NCBI GenBank assembly: GCA_011364975.1
Contig: RDOE01000002.1
Coordinates: 37,188-101,187, forward strand
DNA length: 64,000 bases
Source: Promethearchaeota archaeon
Lineage (GTDB): Archaea; Asgardarchaeota; Lokiarchaeia; Sigyniarchaeales; SOKP01
Direction of reading: 5' to 3'
This document shows, piece after piece, positions 54,360-63,121 of this stretch. The position numbers were made by a program, and so were the translations under genes. Under the pieces are notes generated by a model. It was not told where the DNA came from, searched no databases, and worked only from the letters and a program-made list of their open reading frames with translations. Numbering within the stretch: the stretch's first letter is position 1; the number at the start of each line of letters is the position of its first letter.

Positions 54360-54893
54360 ATGGATATCGAAGATATATTACCTTCACGAGATATTGCATT
54401 TGAATTACTTAAAAAGAAAAAAGTACCATATCATGTAAGAAAACATTCAATTAAAGTAGCTGAAAAAGCATTAGAAATTGTTGAAAGCATAAAAAGTGTT
54501 AAGCTTAACAATGATTTAGTAGAAATAGGTTCTTTACTACATGATATTGGAAGATCGAAGACTCATGGATTTAATCATGCTTTAATTGGAGGAAAAATAT
54601 TAAAAGAAATGGGATATCCTAGTGAGCTTGCGAGAATTTGCGAGACCCACATCTTAGGAGGATTGGATAAAGTAGATGCTAAGTCAGTAGGTTTACCCGA
54701 AAAAAATTACTTACCTAATACCCTCGAGGAAAAAATAATTTGCCTTGCAGATAAAATGATGGCAGGAACTAAGGAAGTAACCATAGAAGAGAGATTTAAT
54801 AAATGGTTTTCTAAATATGGAAGAACAGATATCCTTGTTAAAGCAAAAAAGAGAATAGACGCAATTCAAAAGGAAATTGAGGATTTACAATAA
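54360..54893 (+). CDS. HD-domain phosphohydrolase (archaeal HDIG family)
   Basis: 177 residues. 'VRKHSIKVAEKALEI' supplies the first His, 'GSLLHDIGRSKTHGFNHALIGG' the HD pair, 'ETHILGG' a later His and 'LADKMM' the final Asp. It matches the small archaeal HDIG group (TIGR00295). A nucleotide or phosphoester hydrolase by family; the substrate is unknown. The 3' end overlaps convergent leuD by 9 bases. Confidence 0.82.
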   Translation: MDIEDILPSRDIAFELLKKKKVPYHVRKHSIKVAEKALEIVESIKSVKLNNDLVEIGSLLHDIGRSKTHGFNHALIGGKILKEMGYPSELARICETHILGGLDKVDAKSVGLPEKNYLPNTLEEKIICLADKMMAGTKEVTIEERFNKWFSKYGRTDILVKAKKRIDAIQKEIEDLQ

Positions 54894-55394
54894 ATCCCCT
54901 TTTTTAATTTTATTTTTAAGCTGATTTAAAATGCCCCCATCTTTTAATATAGCGATTATAAAGTCGGGCAATTTTTGAAACAGCAATTTCACGTTTTTGC
55001 TTTTATTTAACAATTCTCCCTTATGAAGGGATATTTCCACCTTATCGTTTGTGGAAAAATTCCTAGCTTCCCAAGGCATTGTAATTGGAGGTATACCGTT
55101 GTTGATTAAATTTCTGAAATAGATTCGAGCAAATGATTTTGCGATGATTGCTTTAATGCCAAGAATTTTAAATACATTTACAGCTTCTTCTCGTGAGCTT
55201 CCAGTACCAAAATTCTCACCTGCTAAAATAATAGTTTCCACATTAACTTTGCTTATAAATTTTGGATCAATAAATCTCAACGTATGTTTGGCTATTTCAT
55301 TTGGATCTCGCATTGTAAGGGTATAACTAGGAACGATATCGTCTGTGTTTATATCATCACCTAATATGTAAATCCAACCTTTAATAAGATCCAT
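54885..55394 (-). CDS. leuD: 3-isopropylmalate dehydratase small subunit
   Basis: 169 residues, starting at ATG 55394 ('MDLIKGWIYILGDDINTDDIVPS'). The track adds 63 codons upstream that read through the leuC gene in another frame and are not real. 'AGENFGTGSSREEAV' is the conserved swivelling-domain block. With LeuC it isomerises 2- to 3-isopropylmalate or performs a homoaconitase-type step. leuC ends two bases before this start, so the two are coupled. Confidence 0.88.
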   Translation of the reverse strand: MDLIKGWIYILGDDINTDDIVPSYTLTMRDPNEIAKHTLRFIDPKFISKVNVETIILAGENFGTGSSREEAVNVFKILGIKAIIAKSFARIYFRNLINNGIPPITMPWEARNFSTNDKVEISLHKGELLNKSKNVKLLFQKLPDFIIAILKDGGILNQLKNKIKKGDLL

Positions 55395-55396
55395 TA

Positions 55397-56656
55397 TTAA
55401 AGTGCCTCCCTCGGATCTGTAATTTTGCCTTTTAGTGCTGATGCTGCAACAGTCGCAGGTGAAGCTAAATAAATTTGTGATGTGGGAGCGCCCATTCTTC
55501 CAATAAAATTTCGGTTTGTGCTGCTCAAGCATATTTCGTCTGGACCTAATACACCTAAATGACCTCCAATACACGCACCACATGTAGAATGAGTAACAAC
55601 AGCCCCTGATTGTAAGAAAATTTCAATTAATCCTTCGGATAAAGCGTTCATATAAATTTCTTTTGAGGCAGGAGTTATGATTAATCTAGTTCTATTTGAA
55701 ATTGTTTTACCTTTTAAAATTTGAGCTGCAATTCTCAAATCTTCCATCCTTCCATTAGTACAACTCCCCAAAAATGCTTGATCGATTTCAATATCTTCTA
55801 CTTCCTCAATTTTAGCAACATTATCTGGATTAGAAGGTTTAGCAACTACAGGAGTTATATCTGTTAGATCATATTCAAAAATCTTCTCATATACTGCATC
55901 ATGATCTGGAATAATAGGAGTATATTGCTCTATCGTTCTATTTTTTAACCATAATTCAAGCTTTTTATCATGCAGAAAAGTACCAAATTTAGCACCAGCC
56001 TCGACAACCATATTTGAAATTGTCATTCTAGAATCAATCGATAGCATTTCTGCTCCTACTCCATAAAATTCCAATGATTTGTATATAGCGCCTTTGGTAG
56101 TTATATCCCCGATATAAGTCAAAATAAAATCTTTAGACATTACTCCTTTTTTGAATTTACCAGTTAACTCAATTTTATAACTTTCAGGCACTTTAAACCA
56201 AAGATTACCTGTTGCAAAAACTACTGAAACATCAGCAGCGCCTATCCCGGTCGAAAGGCAATTAAACGCACCATAAGTCGTAGTGTGACTATCTGAGCCT
56301 ACAATTAGCATACCAGGCCTCGCAAAACCCATTTCAGGTAAAACTTGATGACATATCCCTTTATTAATTCCCATATTATGAATAAATCCGAATCTTTCTG
56401 CAAATTCCCTACAATCTTGATGCATCTGAGCAGCAGAAATTGTTGGTGCCGGAACCCAGTGATCTAAAATGAAGAAAATTTTATTAGGATCCCAAACCTT
56501 ATCTAATTCTAGTTTTTCATATTCTTTGTTGATTCTACCACCTAATTGTTCATGAACCATTATCAAATCAATTTTAGCATCAACAAATTCACCTGTATAA
56601 ACTTTTTCTGAGGTACAATGTGTTTGTAAGATTTTTTGAGCAATAGTTTGATTCAT
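55397..56656 (-). CDS. leuC: 3-isopropylmalate dehydratase large subunit
   Basis: 419 residues, the archaeal LeuC/homoaconitase length. 'LDHWVPAPTISAAQMHQ', 'GSDSHTTTYGAF', and Fe-S cysteines in 'GSCTNGRMEDLRIAA' and 'STCGACIGGHLG'. Binds a [4Fe-4S] cluster. Substrate could be isopropylmalate or (homo)aconitate-type acids. It begins within the last bases of the M28 peptidase gene (4-base ATGA overlap), an odd operon partner. No isopropylmalate synthase or LeuB is in the window. Confidence 0.88.
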   Translation of the reverse strand: MNQTIAQKILQTHCTSEKVYTGEFVDAKIDLIMVHEQLGGRINKEYEKLELDKVWDPNKIFFILDHWVPAPTISAAQMHQDCREFAERFGFIHNMGINKGICHQVLPEMGFARPGMLIVGSDSHTTTYGAFNCLSTGIGAADVSVVFATGNLWFKVPESYKIELTGKFKKGVMSKDFILTYIGDITTKGAIYKSLEFYGVGAEMLSIDSRMTISNMVVEAGAKFGTFLHDKKLELWLKNRTIEQYTPIIPDHDAVYEKIFEYDLTDITPVVAKPSNPDNVAKIEEVEDIEIDQAFLGSCTNGRMEDLRIAAQILKGKTISNRTRLIITPASKEIYMNALSEGLIEIFLQSGAVVTHSTCGACIGGHLGVLGPDEICLSSTNRNFIGRMGAPTSQIYLASPATVAASALKGKITDPREAL

Positions 56657-57903
56657 TCTATTTCACAATATAACTCCTTATTTTTACATAATTTATCATA
56701 ATCATTATCCATCATTAAAATTAATCTATGCACTAATTTACATGTATCTAATAATACTTGAGGATCAACTTTATCTGGAGTATCTTTAATAGTGTGGGTG
56801 TAAAGGGCAGCAGCTCTAGTAGTTATATCAATTGCATCAAAATTTCTTAAATGAAAGGGTACTGTATCAGTATGAGCACCAATACTTAAATGAAATCCTT
56901 TAACATTAATATTTTCTTTTTTTGCTGCTAGATTTACATACTTGCTTATTAGTGGAGCAATTTTTTTACGGAAAACAATCCCATATGATTCAAAATATTG
57001 AATATAATTTTCATTATGACAAGAACAAGAAATCATATCAAAGTTAATTTGAAAAACTCGTCCTTTTTTGAATTGATGCTCATTATCATTCACAAAAAAC
57101 CTAGACCCCATTGTTCCTAATTCTTCTCCTGAGAATTGGCAAAACCATAAATTGAAATTATTTAAAGGATGCTCTGAGAAATATTCACATAATTCAAATA
57201 CAATTGCCATTCCTGATGCATTATCAAGAGCTCCCGGGGAGTTATTTCCTGTATTTAAAAATAATAATAGGATATTAGAAAATGAGATTATACTAGAGGA
57301 TATCCAAGCGCCATATAATGTAATATAAAATGAAATGGGTAAATTTCCAAATAAAATTATCACATAAAGAATATAGAATGCTCCAAAGGCTATTCCACTA
57401 TAAGCCCATAATCGATAAAATGCTACACGCTGAAATGTTGTGTAGGTTTGAGATTTTGAATCTAAATGAGCTGAAATTATAATGTTTCCAGCGTCGTTTT
57501 GAGGAAGTTTCTTAGCAGGAATTTTTACATAAACATTTGTAGCACTTAATGTTTCTCCAAAATACTCACCCCAAAAACCAGGAAATTCAGGATGTTTTAA
57601 TCTTCTGATCAATAAATAAATAAAGATAATCATACCTCCAATTAGAATAATTGTTAAAGAGACGTGAATATAAGCGAAAAGCATTAGTACTAAATTGAAA
57701 ATTAAGTGAAGTATCATTATCAATTTAACTAGCGTAGTGGAGTAGAAATCTGAAAACTTAAAATCTCGTTTTATAATTAGCGCTTCATCAATACCAATTT
57801 CCTCAAATGATTCTACTGTGAGTTTAACCGCTCTTTTTTCTCCATCTGTTCCTGCTAAGCGAGGAAAACTGAAATTTTTAACATAAGCGAATAACTTCTT
57901 CAA
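56653..57903 (-). CDS. M28-type metallopeptidase with membrane helices inside the domain (paralogue)
   Basis: 416 residues. 'IISAHLDSKSQTY', 'SPGALDNASGMAIVFE', 'FSGEELGTMGSRFF', 'QINFDMISC' and a late 'GAHTDTVPF'/'YTHTIKDTPDKV' give the M28 ligand set. Hydrophobic helices lie at about 55-100 and again at about 165-218, between HLD and GALDN, as in the protein at 44939. The N-terminal 'FSFPRLAGTDGEKRAVKL' also matches that protein ('ISFPRLSGTADERKILTL'). It overlaps leuC by 4 bases (ATGA). Confidence 0.82.
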   Translation of the reverse strand: MKKLFAYVKNFSFPRLAGTDGEKRAVKLTVESFEEIGIDEALIIKRDFKFSDFYSTTLVKLIMILHLIFNLVLMLFAYIHVSLTIILIGGMIIFIYLLIRRLKHPEFPGFWGEYFGETLSATNVYVKIPAKKLPQNDAGNIIISAHLDSKSQTYTTFQRVAFYRLWAYSGIAFGAFYILYVIILFGNLPISFYITLYGAWISSSIISFSNILLLFLNTGNNSPGALDNASGMAIVFELCEYFSEHPLNNFNLWFCQFSGEELGTMGSRFFVNDNEHQFKKGRVFQINFDMISCSCHNENYIQYFESYGIVFRKKIAPLISKYVNLAAKKENINVKGFHLSIGAHTDTVPFHLRNFDAIDITTRAAALYTHTIKDTPDKVDPQVLLDTCKLVHRLILMMDNDYDKLCKNKELYCEIE

Positions 57904-58044
57904 ACTAAATAACTCCTTCCCTTGTTTTTGATTTTGCGAAATGTAGATTTACCTCTTATTTATTAAATGAATCCAATTAAGCTTGATAATTATCCACCAA
58001 ATTTGTAGAATAAAATGAAAAATTTATGTTTATTTATTTTAAAA

Positions 58045-58653
58045 TTAAAGTTGCAAACTTTTTAATTTCTTTATCACGACAGTTTGAATTTTCTCTTGAA
58101 CCAATTCAATTATGTCGTCCGTATCCAGTAAAAAATAATTTTCTTCCTTTGCACGCTTAATATATAATTTTCTTACCTTTTCAAGAAAAATTGAATTTTC
58201 AAATTTATCTAAGTGCTCTTGAGATTTTCTTGCTAAAGATATTTTAGGATCAAGATCTAAAATGATTGTAATATCTGGCTTTTCTGCGAACTTATTAATA
58301 TTTTTAACCCATTCCAAAGAAATGTCATCCGATTGGCAAGATTGATAAACAATAGATGATTCCACATATCTATCAGAGATTACAATAAAGCCTTCATTTA
58401 ATTTCTTTTTTATTTCAGTATAGAAATGAAGAACCCTATCTGCAGCAAACATTAATGCATCTACGGAGGGAGGAATGTCTTTATTTTTCAAATATTTTCT
58501 TATTAATGTGCCAATTTCTGAATTTGATGGCTCATGAGTTAAAAAAACCTTATAGTTTTTTGATTTAAGAAATCCGGTAAGAAGTTGACTGTGAGTTGTG
58601 GTTCCAGAACCATCAATACCATCTAAAACTATAAAAAGTGAACGTTTCTCCAA
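58045..58653 (-). CDS. tmk: Thymidylate kinase
   Basis: 202 residues. P-loop 'FIVLDGIDGSGTTTHSQLL', 'LTHEPSNSEIG', 'FAADRVLHF' and 'VISDRYVESSIVYQS' (the DR[YF] motif) are diagnostic for Tmk. It makes dTDP from dTMP. 'GIDGSGTTT' has Thr where most bacterial enzymes have Lys-Thr-Thr or Lys-Ser-Thr (GSGKT/S), an archaeal variant. Single gene. Confidence 0.9.
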   Translation of the reverse strand: MEKRSLFIVLDGIDGSGTTTHSQLLTGFLKSKNYKVFLTHEPSNSEIGTLIRKYLKNKDIPPSVDALMFAADRVLHFYTEIKKKLNEGFIVISDRYVESSIVYQSCQSDDISLEWVKNINKFAEKPDITIILDLDPKISLARKSQEHLDKFENSIFLEKVRKLYIKRAKEENYFLLDTDDIIELVQEKIQTVVIKKLKSLQL

Positions 58654-58820
58654 AATAATTCATGTAAGTTGATAATATACTTCTAGCACATAAGACTAGT
58701 ATTATATATTATTGCTAAAATTATTAATAAATTATAATTTAACTAAAATTGATTAAATTTTAAATTAAATTTTATATTCATAATCTTAGATTTTTGAAAA
58801 ATTTAAAAAACCTAATAAAT

Positions 58821-59198
58821 ATGACAACTAGAAACCCTGTTGGATATTGCCCTAATTGTAAACAAAATGTCTTGTTAGTAAGAGAAGATATTAATTGGCC
58901 ATTGGCAATAATTTTATTATGTCTTACTGCAGGAATTGGATTGCTTATATATTTAATAATTTACTATAGTCAAGCTGAAGATCATTGTATTCATTGTCAC
59001 ACTCAAATATTTGCCACTTCTGCTCAATACGCACCCTCAGTTCTTTCTACTAAATCAGAATCTCAAAAAGCCTATCAATTTAATAGTCAAACATCTCAAC
59101 AGCCTGAGAAAATCCAGTCTCGATATTGTCCATTTTGTGGTGAACAATTGAGAGATTCTTCCGCTCAATTTTGTTCTAATTGTGGTGCAAAAGTGTAA
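58821..59198 (+). CDS. Zinc-ribbon membrane protein A
   Basis: 125 residues from ATG 58821; the track's TTG 58794 adds nine residues of no family value. Layout: half zinc ribbon 'YCPNCKQNVLLVRED', one long hydrophobic helix pair ('LAIILLCLTAGIGLLIYLIIYY'), 'DHCIHCHTQIF' completing the first zinc site, a Gln/Ser linker, and a second ribbon 'YCPFCGEQL...FCSNCGAKV'. Paralogous to the next gene (59637). Function unknown; perhaps a membrane metal or protein-binding adaptor. Confidence 0.7.
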   Translation: MTTRNPVGYCPNCKQNVLLVREDINWPLAIILLCLTAGIGLLIYLIIYYSQAEDHCIHCHTQIFATSAQYAPSVLSTKSESQKAYQFNSQTSQQPEKIQSRYCPFCGEQLRDSSAQFCSNCGAKV

Positions 59199-59636
59199 GG
59201 GGATTTTTAATTAATTATTAGAAAACCACTTTACATCTCAGACTACAGACAAATTTCTTCTTTTTGGATAAATAATAGGTATTATTTCTTTTCTAAGACG
59301 TTTATTAGATTTTGAACGAATTTTTTTGAGTTTGAAAAATATTCGAATATTTTAAATCCAAATTTTATCTACGAAAATTTAGATGGCTATCAATATTTGC
59401 TATACTATTTACTTGAAAAAATTAAAATTAATCTGATATTATGGGCTCGAAATTATCCATTCTAAGTTGATTTACTTTAAATCTTTATAAGTGCTCATAA
59501 AGTGTTCTTATTGCGAGCAATTCTCAAAAAAATTATAATTAAAGAATGGACTCCAAATTTTTTATATCCCGTTGATTCTAACTTTTAATTAAGAATATTA
59601 AAAAGTGAGAAATTTAGAATTAAAGAGGTCAAATAA
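59199..59636. other. Intergenic region, 438 bp
   Basis: No gene supported. It contains a short interrupted inverted repeat, GCTCATAA-agtgttc-TTATtgcGAGC (59493-59518), of unknown meaning. It separates two paralogous zinc-ribbon genes on the same strand. Confidence 0.3.
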
Positions 59637-60014
59637 ATGGCAACTATGTATTGTCCGAATTGTAAAATGAATGTTTTCACGGTAAGAGAGGATTTAGACA
59701 TTGCATTAATTATTATTTTATCTATTTTTACTGCGGGACTAGGTGCATTAATATATTTAGCAATATATTATGATAAAGAGAGAAATAGGTGTATTCATTG
59801 TAAATCAATTTGTCAACATATAACATTGGAGCACCAAAGCGGGAATCCTATAAGCTTAATTAGAGTTCCCTATGCTAGTGAAAGTGGAAATCAATTAGGT
59901 TATCAAATCCAAATTCAAGAACAACAATCTAAATTTTGTTTCAACTGTGGAATTAAACTTGATGAAAGAGAAGGATTGAAATTCTGTGCTTATTGCGGTA
60001 CAAAAATAATATAG
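59637..60014 (+). CDS. Zinc-ribbon membrane protein B
   Basis: 125 residues, tandem paralogue of the gene at 58821. It has the same order: 'YCPNCKMNVFTVRED', a hydrophobic segment ('IALIIILSIFTAGLGALIYLAIYY'), 'NRCIHCKSI', a Gln-rich linker and a C-terminal ribbon 'FCFNCGIKL...FCAYCGTKI'. Eight cysteines in four pairs, two zinc sites expected. The conserved 'VRED' after the first pair is shared by both. Function unknown. Confidence 0.7.
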   Translation: MATMYCPNCKMNVFTVREDLDIALIIILSIFTAGLGALIYLAIYYDKERNRCIHCKSICQHITLEHQSGNPISLIRVPYASESGNQLGYQIQIQEQQSKFCFNCGIKLDEREGLKFCAYCGTKII

Positions 60015-60026
60015 ATTAGCTTATTT

Positions 60027-60926
60027 TTATTTTTTTAAAATTTTCATAAATTCATAAAAGTATTTATAAGAATTCTGAAAATGGGAATCTTCTTTCGAGT
60101 ATTCTAATCCTTGAGTAAATATCTTTTCAAACTCGTTAAAATCTTTATTATAAATAATAGTCTTATATTCTTGTATTAAATTCTCTAATAAATCGAGAAT
60201 ATAAAGAAATTCATGATTTTCAATCTGGATTTCCCCAAACATCTCCATTTCTCTTTGAATTATGCTTTCTGCAAATACTTTTTGTAGAAGGAAAGTTGTA
60301 CCAGTATATTTTGTCAATTCTCCTAGTGAAAAGTTAGTATTTTTAAGAAGATTAAGAAAAATAATGTTAAGCATATGGGGAACCCCTAATGTTAAAGCTA
60401 CTTGTTTATCATGAAGTATTGGATCGGTTTCAGTGAGTATTAATCCATCAGATTTAAATATTTGCAGCAATTCTTTAATCAAATTTGCGTATTCCCTAGT
60501 ACCTCCTACTTTTATGACTATTATGACATAATTTCGCATATTTACGATTCCAGGCCCGAACATTGGATGAAGTGATAGACAATTGATGGGATATTGTTTT
60601 CTGGCTTCATCTAATACCTTAAAAACTGAGGATTTTATTGAAGAAATGTCAAATAAGATTGCATTATCTTTAAGATATGGAGCTACTTCTTTAATCATAT
60701 CAGGTGTAGTTCGAATAGGAATAGAAACCATTACTATGTCTGCATCCTTCACACTTTCTTCAAGATTTGTCAAGTATTTCACTTTTAACTCTTTTGCTTC
60801 TCTTCTTAAAATATCCTCATTTCTTGCATATAGAATAACATTAAATCCATGTTTCTTGAAATAACGAGCAAACACCTTACCCATTCCTCCAGAACCACCA
60901 ATAATAGTAACATTTTTTCCTAACAT
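60027..60926 (-). CDS. tyrA: Prephenate dehydrogenase
   Basis: 299 residues. 'VTIIGGSGGMGKVFARYFKKHG' is the TyrA NAD(P) loop, 'MVSIPIRTTPDMIKEV', 'ISSIKSSV' and 'SLHPMFGPG' are TyrA family blocks. It oxidises prephenate to 4-hydroxyphenylpyruvate for tyrosine, which FO synthase also consumes. No chorismate mutase domain is fused. Its start overlaps the upstream aroE gene by 7 bases. Confidence 0.88.
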   Translation of the reverse strand: MLGKNVTIIGGSGGMGKVFARYFKKHGFNVILYARNEDILRREAKELKVKYLTNLEESVKDADIVMVSIPIRTTPDMIKEVAPYLKDNAILFDISSIKSSVFKVLDEARKQYPINCLSLHPMFGPGIVNMRNYVIIVIKVGGTREYANLIKELLQIFKSDGLILTETDPILHDKQVALTLGVPHMLNIIFLNLLKNTNFSLGELTKYTGTTFLLQKVFAESIIQREMEMFGEIQIENHEFLYILDLLENLIQEYKTIIYNKDFNEFEKIFTQGLEYSKEDSHFQNSYKYFYEFMKILKK

Positions 60927-61798
60927 TTCTCTAACTCCAAAAGCTCTTTTACTTTATTTTTCATTAATATTTTATTTGGTTTTTTACCTGTCCACCACTC
61001 AAATGCTAAAGCGCCTTGATTAATTAGCATATCAAGCCCACCTAAAGTTTTACATCCTATATCCTTAGCATCTTTTATTAATTTTGTCTCTAAGGGATTG
61101 TATATGATATCAAACACAAATAAATCTTTATGGATAAATTCTTTTTGAATAGGAGAATTATCAATATTGGGGTACATACCAATAGGAGTGGTGTTTATTA
61201 ATAGATCGATATTCTCTATTTCCTTTTTTAATATAGCATTTGTTAATTCTTTTCCTTCAACCTTTAAATTATAATTTTCAGCAAGTATTTCAGCTAGTTT
61301 TAATGCTCGAGATTTAGACCTATTAAGGATGAGCACTCGATCTATTTCTTCTCCTAAAGAATAACTAATAGCTTTAGCAGCACCACCCGCACCAATAATC
61401 ATAACATTCGTACTTTTGAGTTTAAAACCAGTGTCTTTGAGAGCCAATTTTGCTCCGATTGTATCTGTATTTTTGCCAACTAACATACCATCCTCGTTCT
61501 TTATAGAATTAATTGCTCCAATCTTCTCTGCTAGAGGTTCTATCTCATCTAAATATTGAATAATTGTTTCTTTATGGGGAATTGTTACGTTAATACCCTT
61601 AATATCTAGAGTTTTGAAACTATCAATCGCTTTTTTAAGTTTATCTGATGTAATATCAAATGCGAGATATACATAGTTTAGTCCTAAATCCTGTAAAGCT
61701 ATATTATGCATTATTGGAGACATACTGTGCTTTATAGGATGACCGATAACACATAAAATATTTGTCTCTGAATTGATAAAGTCCCTAATAGACATCAA
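60920..61798 (-). CDS. aroE: Shikimate dehydrogenase
   Basis: 292 residues. 'VIGHPIKHSMSPIMHNIAL' (shikimate site), 'GINVTIPHKE' with catalytic Lys, 'KNTDTIGA' with Asp, and the NADP loop 'VMIIGAGGAAKAISYSL' with 'LLINTTPIGMYPN'. Reduces 3-dehydroshikimate. Operon with tyrA; the shikimate kinase gene aroK lies nearby on the opposite strand. Confidence 0.93.
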   Translation of the reverse strand: MMSIRDFINSETNILCVIGHPIKHSMSPIMHNIALQDLGLNYVYLAFDITSDKLKKAIDSFKTLDIKGINVTIPHKETIIQYLDEIEPLAEKIGAINSIKNEDGMLVGKNTDTIGAKLALKDTGFKLKSTNVMIIGAGGAAKAISYSLGEEIDRVLILNRSKSRALKLAEILAENYNLKVEGKELTNAILKKEIENIDLLINTTPIGMYPNIDNSPIQKEFIHKDLFVFDIIYNPLETKLIKDAKDIGCKTLGGLDMLINQGALAFEWWTGKKPNKILMKNKVKELLELEKC

Positions 61799-61901
61799 TA
61801 AATCAGAAGTTTTAAATTTCTTTTAATAATATCTTTAAGAAAAATAGTAATAAATAATTATTTAGGATTAATCAAATAATTTAACTAGGAAACTGAATAT
61901 A

Positions 61902-62456
61902 ATGGAAAAAAAAACATTAAGTCCAAAATTAGCTACTATTCCTATGCCTGCGGCAGTTATCTCCGTTGGTGTGGAAGAAGACGCAAATTTAATAACACTC
62001 GCTTATGTGGGAAAGGTTTGCTTAAATCCACCTATAATCGCCATTTCTATCCAACCCAAACGATATTCATATCAATTAATTGAGAAATATGGCGAGTTTG
62101 TGATTAATTATCCGACTGTTAATCAATTAAGAGAAACAGATTATTGTGGAACTAGATCAGGAAGAGATGTAAATAAATGGAAAGAATTGCATTTAACTAA
62201 AGAAAAAGCTTCGATTGTGAAAGTTCCTATGGTTAAAGAGTTTCCATGGAATATGGAATGCAAAGTAATAAAAAAATTAGAATTAGGTTCGCACGTATGT
62301 TATTTTGGTGAAGTTGTTGCTACACATTGTAACTCAGAGTTAATTAAGGATGATAATATAGATCCTGAACAAATTAGTACATTTGCGTATATCTCAGGAA
62401 ATTACATTCCGCTGGAACAAAAAATCATAGGAAAGCATGGGTTCAGTTTAAAATAA
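61902..62456 (+). CDS. Flavin reductase-like FMN-binding protein
   Basis: 184 residues of the flavoredoxin/flavin reductase split-barrel family: 'PMPAAVISVGVEEDANLITLAYVGKVCLNPP', 'YSYQLIEKYGEFVINYPT', 'CGTRSGRDVNKW' and 'SHVCYFGEVVATH'. Binds FMN and may move electrons between F420, flavins or ferredoxin. It stands between aroE and aroK with no clear pathway tie. Confidence 0.82.
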   Translation: MEKKTLSPKLATIPMPAAVISVGVEEDANLITLAYVGKVCLNPPIIAISIQPKRYSYQLIEKYGEFVINYPTVNQLRETDYCGTRSGRDVNKWKELHLTKEKASIVKVPMVKEFPWNMECKVIKKLELGSHVCYFGEVVATHCNSELIKDDNIDPEQISTFAYISGNYIPLEQKIIGKHGFSLK

Positions 62457-62503
62457 AAAATTTTTTCATGCATTACTAAATTTTAATCAAATTTTTTGAT
62501 ATT

Positions 62504-63049
62504 ATGGGAAAAGATTCGATCGCTCTCATTGGATTCATGGCAACTGGTAAAACTACAGTTGGAAAAGCATTAGCAAAACATTTAGGAAACAAATTTGAGT
62601 TTCTTGAAACTGATGATCTAGTTATAAAGTTAGCGGGTAAGTCCATCCCAGAAATCTTCTCAGAAGATGGGGAACTTTTATTTAGGCGTTATGAAATTGA
62701 AGCGTGTAGATCAATCTCAAAACAGAGTAGCATTGTAATCTCATGTGGGGGAGGGATTGTATTAAACCAGATTAATATTGAGAATTTAAAAAGAAACTGC
62801 TATATAGTGTTATTGGAGGCATCAATTGAAGAAATTTATAAACGTATTGTAAAAGATGGAAAAGAATCAAGACCAGTTATAAATACAGGTAAGCCTATGG
62901 AAGATATTAAAAAGATTTTGGCTTATAGACAGCCTCTCTACAATTCAGCAGCAGAAATCGTTATCGATACGACTGGTAAATCAGTAAATGAAATAGTAAG
63001 TTTGATTTTGGCTAAAATAAAAGAAATTAACAAAAATCCTTTAATATAA
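62504..63049 (+). CDS. aroK: Shikimate kinase, bacterial P-loop type
   Basis: 181 residues. Walker A 'IALIGFMATGKTTVGKALA', 'ETDDLVIKLAGKSIPEIF' (shikimate-binding Asp), 'CGGGIVL', 'SRPVI' and 'YRQPLYNSAAEIVID'. This is the NMP-kinase-fold enzyme of bacteria. Most archaea with a known enzyme use an unrelated GHMP-fold shikimate kinase, so this gene was probably acquired from bacteria. Functionally it completes the shikimate set with aroE. Confidence 0.9.
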   Translation: MGKDSIALIGFMATGKTTVGKALAKHLGNKFEFLETDDLVIKLAGKSIPEIFSEDGELLFRRYEIEACRSISKQSSIVISCGGGIVLNQINIENLKRNCYIVLLEASIEEIYKRIVKDGKESRPVINTGKPMEDIKKILAYRQPLYNSAAEIVIDTTGKSVNEIVSLILAKIKEINKNPLI

Positions 63050-63121
63050 AGTTAATTAGCTTTTTTTTACAAAATTGATTCAATCTTTTATTGAAATAAA
63101 AAAATAGATGAAAAAATAGAA

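Noticed and set aside
55395-55583. 63-codon N-terminal extension of the leuD ORF in the track
   Set aside because: It is the 3' part of leuC in another frame; LeuD homology begins at ATG 55394.
59493-59518. Interrupted hairpin between the zinc-ribbon genes
   Set aside because: Imperfect stem, no T-tract and no conserved RNA shape recognised.
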